Shown: piece by piece, positions 62,865-64,000 of the stretch
Position numbering within the stretch: the stretch's first letter is position 1
Layout of the letters: each line of letters begins with the position of its first letter
Assembly (NCBI GenBank): GCA_032433765.1
Contig: JAVIAB010000139.1
Coordinates: 45,700,190 to 45,764,189 of the forward strand
Reading direction: 5' to 3'
Length of the DNA: 64,000 nt
Source: Megaustenia siamemsis
Lineage: Eukaryota > Mollusca > Gastropoda > Stylommatophora > Ariophantidae
Program-made: the position numbers and the translations under genes
Notes under the pieces: generated by a model
What the model was told of the DNA's origin: nothing
Database searches by the model: none
What the model saw: the letters and a program-made list of their open reading frames with translations, nothing else

Positions 62865-63500
62865 TTATTTTAAGCCTAGATTACGATACCTATCTGTGAC
62901 TCATATGTTTATGATACCGTAGTGAATATTTATTAAAAAAAAAAAAAAAAAAAAAAGTAAAGTGCCTTGTCACGCCAAGTAGCACATAGGGAATATGGTG
63001 TTAGTGACCATAATTTTATAGACCTTCAGCACATGATTTTTGGAGTATTGTGGTCGGTGTTACATCCGTGCTGCTTTACTTTCCCAGAAAAAAATCCGAT
63101 ACCTATTTAAGGCTGGGTGAACTTGGAAGCTGTCAATCAGGATCGAACCTGACCTCTTGTCCTTAGTAGTCTAGTTCACTAACCACTGAGCTATCGCAGC
63201 TCCCTTTAGTGAATACCATTTTATTGTAACATTAGGAGCTCTAAAAAAAGTATTTTTTTTTTATTTTTACTTTTGACACACATAATTTTTGTTGCATTAT
63301 GCAAGATCATATTTCACTCAATGAAAAAAAAATTGAACACCAAAGGAAACAAATACTCAGGGGTCACCGAAAGTAGTAATTAGGAAGGTACATGGAAAAG
63401 GGGAGGGGTAATGTTTGACCACGGCACAACTGTAAAATTTTTGAAGAATTTGTTTTCTGATGCAGTAATTTTTAATGACAGTATTGTAATCTAGGGTTAA
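62865..63500 (+). repeat. dispersed repeat Z, copy 2 (split by SINE-T)
   Basis: Matches the reverse complement of 37570-38140 on both sides of the inserted SINE-T: GATTACGATACCTATCTGTG before it, and TAGGAGCTCTAAAAAAAGTA and GTAGTAATTAGGAAGGTACA after it. Confidence 0.75.
62920..63215 (-). mobile_element. SINE-T copy with intact tRNA head and 9-bp target duplication
   Basis: TAGTGAATA at 62920-62928 and 63207-63215. On the minus strand the head has box A TAGCTCAGTGG (an exact match to the Pol III consensus) and box B GGTTCGATCC, then the family body, and it ends in a T-run (seen as A22 at 62935-62956). This is the most complete SINE-T here. Confidence 0.88.
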
Positions 63501-63744
63501 TACAAATGTACTTTAGGTGATGTTTAATTGTTTGTTTCCTTCCACTGTGCAATCGCTGGATCTTCGAGTCAAGAGGGATTTTGTTTAAATTCAAGAGAGC
63601 TACAGTGGCAACAGAAAAGGGCTTGTATTACTCATTCATTTAAGATTGCAGGATTTGCTGAGGAGGTGATCTGAGTACTTATTGATGTCTTCAACATGCA
63701 CTAAGGATAATCTGGTGACTAAACTAAACTTTTACTGCAACAAG
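63501..63744. other. unassigned sequence
   Basis: No motif recognised. GCAGGATTTGCTGAGGAGGT at 63648 resembles the LINE-A 3' region near 575-590, so this may be a decayed LINE-A tail. Confidence 0.4.
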
Positions 63745-64000
63745 ATTACTTATGAATGTGGCCTATCGGTTGGCGTAGGTAATCATATCCTCTCTCAATT
63801 TTCTATCCACAGTGCATCATATCTATTATGTTAACTGTTTTACATGCCATGACATTAAGCTATCTGGTATCTTCTCTCTGTGTTGTCTACGATCTCTCTC
63901 CCTCCCTATATTTTGTCATTTGTAACCAACTATTCCAACTTTTCTTCTGCTCATGGTGTGCCAAAAAAAAATGTATAGTTTCTTTCTGATATTTTTTAGG
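63745..64000 (-). mobile_element. RTE-4 LINE copy e (runs off the window)
   Basis: The plus strand shows GGTTGGCGTAGGTAATCATA and GTGCATCATATCTATTATG, then ATCTGGTATCTTCTCTCTG, matching the reverse complement of the RTE-4 3' region at 15.4-15.6 kb. Confidence 0.75.

Noticed and set aside
63140..63206. tRNA gene on the minus strand (good box A and box B)
   Set aside because: The head is joined to a repeated SINE body with a T tail and target duplications, and no clean tRNA acceptor stem is apparent.

Overview
The window is animal nuclear DNA. It has GT-AG introns, two conserved eukaryotic housekeeping genes split by long introns, and a dense load of non-LTR retrotransposons, tRNA-derived SINEs and one Penelope-like element. 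The ribosomal protein sequence and the repeat mix suggest an invertebrate bilaterian, perhaps a chelicerate or lophotrochozoan rather than an insect. That placement is an inference. About two thirds or more of the bases belong to recognisable repeats. The RTE, I, LINE and SINE names used here are labels local to this annotation, defined by copies that recur within the window.

Host genes, both on the + strand. RPS28 (ribosomal protein eS28) has three exons at 2676-2708, 6327-6374 and 6921-7043 and encodes 67 residues, with a pyrimidine-rich (5' TOP-like) tract just upstream. GTF3A (transcription factor IIIA, the 5S rRNA gene activator) has nine exons from 14970 to 60254, all phase-consistent, giving 467 residues. 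It has eight visible C2H2 fingers spread over exons 1-7, the conserved post-finger basic motif in exon 8, and in exon 9 an unusual tail of about 6.6 tandem 18-residue repeats. The two genes are tandem neighbours, one for a small-subunit protein and one for 5S rRNA transcription.

Region by region. 1-2.6 kb: LINE debris, including a 1.35-kb insertion that carries an unrecognised cysteine-rich open reading frame. 2.6-7.2 kb: RPS28. 7.2-14.8 kb: degenerate RTE-like LINEs, a 40-bp tandem array and an antisense I-type LINE that ends about 150 bp from the GTF3A start codon. 14.9-60.3 kb: GTF3A, whose introns hold most of the repeats. These include a Penelope-like element with a 12-bp target duplication (25.3-27.2 kb), two related LINE-A copies (29.6-32.6 and 38.1-41.0 kb), and in intron 7 an I-type LINE interrupted by at least four younger insertions (44.7-54.7 kb), one of them a nearly intact 4.06-kb I-type element. 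60.3-64.0 kb: LINE and SINE fragments, with no further host gene seen.

All exon and element borders were read by eye. LINE-copy ends are approximate unless a target-site duplication is given.
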